NCBI RefSeq assembly: GCF_001815905.1
Contig: NZ_KV823261.1
Span: forward strand, 62,001-126,000
Reading direction: 5' to 3'
From: Brevibacterium sp. HMSC07C04
Lineage (GTDB): Bacteria > Actinomycetota > Actinomycetes > Actinomycetales > Brevibacteriaceae
DNA: 64,000 nt
Below, one piece after another: positions 61,996-64,000 of the stretch. The notes under the pieces were generated by a model that had not been told where the DNA came from, did not search any database, and saw only the letters and a list, made by a program, of their open reading frames with translations. The translations under genes were made by a program, and so were the position numbers. Numbering within the stretch: position 1 is the stretch's first letter; every line of letters begins with the position of its first letter.

Positions 61996-63306
61996 TCAGC
62001 CGCGGGCCGCGGCGAAGCCCTTCTCGAGGTCGGAGAGGATGTCGTCGATGCCCTCAATGCCCACCGACAGGCGGACAAACGCGGGATTGACTCCGGCTGC
62101 AAGCTGCTCTTCTTCGCTCAGTTGGGCGTGAGTTGTCGAAGCCGGGTGGATGACGAGCGAACGGACATCGCCGATATTGGCCACGTGGCTGTGCAGTTCG
62201 AGTGCTTCGACGAACTTCACCGCTGCGTCGTAGCCGCCTGCGATGTTGAAGCCGAGAACCGATCCGACGCCCTTGGGCAGGTACTTCTTTCCCGTTTCGT
62301 ACCACGGGGAGGACTCCAGTCCCGCGTAGGCCACCGATTCGACGTCGTCGCGAGCTTCGAGCCATTCGGCGACCCGGGTGGCGTTTTCAACGTGGCGCTC
62401 CATGCGCAGCGACAGGGTTTCGATTCCCTGCTGCAGGAGGAACGCGTTGAACGGCGATGCCGAATTGCCGAGGTCGCGCAACAGCTGCACGCGGATCTTC
62501 AGTCCGTAGGACACATTCGCGCCGAACGGCGAGTCAGCGCCGAGGTCACGGGCGAAGACCAGGCCGTTGTAGGAGTCATCCGGTTCGTTGAAGCCGGGGA
62601 ACTTCTCCGGGTTCTTGCCGTAGTCGAAGTTGCCGGAGTCGACGATGACACCGGCGATCGAAGTGCCGTGCCCGCCGAGGAACTTGGTGGCCGAGTGCAC
62701 GACGACATCAGCACCGTGCTCGATGGGACGCAGCAGGTACGGGGTTGCCAGGGTGTTGTCGACGATGAGCGGCACCCCGGCTTCGTGTGCGACGTCGGAA
62801 ACAGCGCGGATGTCGAGCACGTCCGAACGGGGGTTCGAAATGGTTTCGCCGAAGAACGCCTTGGTGTTGGGCTTCACGGCGCGCTTCCACGCTTCGATGT
62901 CGCTGGGGTCGTCAACGAAGGTCGTTTCGATGCCGAGCTTGCGCAGAGTCACGTTGAGCAGGTTGTAGGTGCCGCCGTAGAGGCTGGGGCTGGACACGAT
63001 GTGGTCGCCGGCTTCGACGATGTTGATGAGCGAAAGAAACTCTGCCGACTGACCCGAGGAAACGAGAACCGCGTGGACGCCGCCTTCGAGGCTGGCGATC
63101 CGGTTTTCGACTGCTTCAACCGTCGGGTTGGTCAGGCGGCTGTAGATGGGGCCCAGTTCCGCGAGGGCGAAGCGGTCGGCCGCGGTCTTCGTCGAGTCGA
63201 AGACGAACGAGGTGGACTGGTAGATGGGCAGGGCGCGTGCGCCGGTCTGGCTGTCCACTACCTGGCCGGCGTGGATCTGGCGGGTTTCAAAAGCCTGTTC
63301 GGCCAT
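61996..63306 (-). CDS. metY: O-acetylhomoserine sulfhydrylase MetY
   Basis: The 436-residue PLP enzyme makes homocysteine from O-acetylhomoserine and sulfide. It has [22 protein letters not shown] near residue 60, [19 protein letters not shown] and the PLP-lysine segment [14 protein letters not shown], all typical of the Cys/Met metabolism PLP family, and the longer MetY-type insert around [13 protein letters not shown]. The ATG at 63306 has GAGGAGA upstream; 24 upstream codons in frame belong to the leader. It is first in metY-metX, so direct sulfhydrylation is the main route coded here. Confidence 0.93.
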   Translation of the reverse strand: MAEQAFETRQIHAGQVVDSQTGARALPIYQSTSFVFDSTKTAADRFALAELGPIYSRLTNPTVEAVENRIASLEGGVHAVLVSSGQSAEFLSLINIVEAGDHIVSSPSLYGGTYNLLNVTLRKLGIETTFVDDPSDIEAWKRAVKPNTKAFFGETISNPRSDVLDIRAVSDVAHEAGVPLIVDNTLATPYLLRPIEHGADVVVHSATKFLGGHGTSIAGVIVDSGNFDYGKNPEKFPGFNEPDDSYNGLVFARDLGADSPFGANVSYGLKIRVQLLRDLGNSASPFNAFLLQQGIETLSLRMERHVENATRVAEWLEARDDVESVAYAGLESSPWYETGKKYLPKGVGSVLGFNIAGGYDAAVKFVEALELHSHVANIGDVRSLVIHPASTTHAQLSEEEQLAAGVNPAFVRLSVGIEGIDDILSDLEKGFAAARG

Positions 63307-63537
63307 GGGGTTCTCCTCAGCGAAATCGTGTGTCCCAGTTGGGTTCGGTCTGGTCGTGTCTGGGCTGTCAAAGCTCACGCTAGGTTCGTGTGCGCCCCTG
63401 CTGCCGCGGTCTCGTCATGTCTGTGTCACGGCTTGTCATATTCGGTCACACACTCGTCGGTTCGCGTCATGAAGCAGATATGAACGGCAGTTCAGACAGC
63501 CTTGAAGTCGGCAGTCGCGACACCCGCCGTCACAGTG
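63307..63537 (-). other. metY leader/promoter region, 231 nt, no riboswitch recognised
   Basis: The gap between dnaE2 and metY has no gene. I looked for SAM-I, SAM-II and SAM-IV cores and found none. An imperfect inverted repeat (TGTGT at 63422 with ACACA at 63448-63452) and two GTCAC units near a TATGAC/AATATG hexamer could be an operator, but the match is weak. Confidence 0.35.
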
Positions 63538-64000
63538 CTACTGGAAGTCGCGGGAGCGGACGGGCAATTCGACTTCCAGCGGCACGAGGCTGTGGGCGTA
63601 GAGGCTGATGACAGTCCCTGCGCGCTGAATGAGGCCCGTGACCGCTATTGCACTGCTCGTGAGCGCATGTGGTGAGAACCGGCGGATGAACCCGCGGGTG
63701 CACACGATGTTGAGCATGCCGAACTCGTCTTCCAGGTTGATGAACGTGATGCCCTGCGACGTGCTCGGCCGCTGTCGGTGCGTCACAATCCCGGCGACAG
63801 TCACACGCTGTCCCTGAGCGGCGCGCCGCACATCTGCCGTCGACCAGCAGCCGCGTGCCGCAAGCTGAGCGCGCAGGTGCTCCGTTGGATACCCCTCAAC
63901 AGTGATTCCGGTGGAGAACAGCTGTGCGAGCGTGACATCGAAGTCGTCCATAGTCGGCAGCGTGGGCGACTGTGCTGCAGGCGCGGTTCCCGGGAGCGTC
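63538..64000 (-). CDS. dnaE2: error-prone DNA polymerase DnaE2, C-terminal part (runs off right edge)
   Basis: The minus-strand frame stays open from the TAG at 63538 to the window edge; only the C-terminal ~154 residues are visible. TLAQLFSTGITVEGYPTEHLRAQL followed by the OB-fold segment VAGIVTHRQRPSTSQGITFINLEDEFGMLNIV matches the C-terminus of DnaE2, the translesion polymerase of the ImuA-ImuB-DnaE2 mutasome. The catalytic PHP and polymerase domains lie outside the window, so activity cannot be judged. Any SOS or PafBC control element would also lie outside. Confidence 0.85.
   Translation of the reverse strand, partial: TLPGTAPAAQSPTLPTMDDFDVTLAQLFSTGITVEGYPTEHLRAQLAARGCWSTADVRRAAQGQRVTVAGIVTHRQRPSTSQGITFINLEDEFGMLNIVCTRGFIRRFSPHALTSSAIAVTGLIQRAGTVISLYAHSLVPLEVELPVRSRDFQ

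Noticed and set aside
60970-63483. 837-residue plus-strand frame over metX-metY
   Set aside because: It is the antisense shadow of two clear PLP and acetyltransferase genes; its sequence has no recognisable motif.
63307-63537. SAM riboswitch before metY
   Set aside because: No core of SAM-I, SAM-II or SAM-IV could be found on the minus strand.
1-64000. CRISPR array, rRNA operon, prophage or integrase
   Set aside because: No regularly spaced repeats, rRNA sequence or phage genes were seen.

Overview
The window is GC-rich chromosomal DNA from an actinobacterium. The evidence is a complete Pup-proteasome locus (arc/mpa, dop, pup, prcB, prcA, pafA, pafB, pafC), a mycothiol gene (mshC), rbpA, ppm1, a MerR-type FtsR homologue, and many start codons sitting 6-8 nt after a TANNNT hexamer, the actinobacterial leaderless pattern. 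Gene order around the proteasome locus resembles the Mycobacterium Rv2090-Rv2141 region. Together with the rest of the gene content this suggests Micrococcales, perhaps a Brevibacterium relative; the genus is an inference.

Layout. 0-3 kb: edge-truncated alpha/beta hydrolase, plsC, ftsR-like regulator, ParA-like ATPase. 3-7.2 kb: SbcCD nuclease. 7.3-12.1 kb: pyruvate carboxylase overlapping a peptide deformylase, then hydroxyacyl-CoA dehydrogenase. 12.2-16.3 kb: class Ic aspartate aminotransferase, malate/lactate dehydrogenase family, methyltransferase, TSUP exporter. 16.5-22.4 kb: RlpA-like envelope protein, a small helical protein, rbpA behind a sigmaR-type promoter, an acyltransferase-SGNH envelope enzyme, ppm1 and an amidohydrolase-like protein without its metal motif. 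22.5-29.2 kb: a fused 5'-3'/DEDDh exonuclease, secA2 and helY.

29.2-41.4 kb: the conserved helY-tatC-tatA-pafC-pafB-FKBP-FKBP-pafA-prcA-prcB-pup-dop series on the minus strand, then (after an oppositely oriented DUF3054 gene) arc and trmI. Pup is made with a C-terminal Gln, deamidated by Dop, ligated to substrates by PafA, recognised by ARC and degraded by PrcAB; PafBC is the WYL regulator pair. The ARC here lacks the expected C-terminal docking motif. 41.5-52.9 kb: site-2 protease, Fe-S RecB-like nuclease, HAD phosphatase, PAC2 protein, mshC, SCO1664-like and DUF3090 proteins, an acidic protein, uppP, histidine phosphatase, DUF5703, a YdcZ-type transporter, an M20 peptidase and a protein with homing-endonuclease-associated repeats.

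52.9-54.7 kb is the only accessory-looking stretch: a lipoprotein, a gene-free region with inverted and repeated CATCGTTC units (probable mobile-element remnant) and tRNA-Leu(GAG). 54.7-60.9 kb carries four enzymes that together cover one beta-oxidation turn (acyl-CoA oxidase, MaoC hydratase, FabG4-like reductase, FadA-type thiolase) plus a TetR regulator with a candidate operator in the divergent promoter. 60.9-64 kb: metX, metY and the 3' end of dnaE2, which runs off the right edge.
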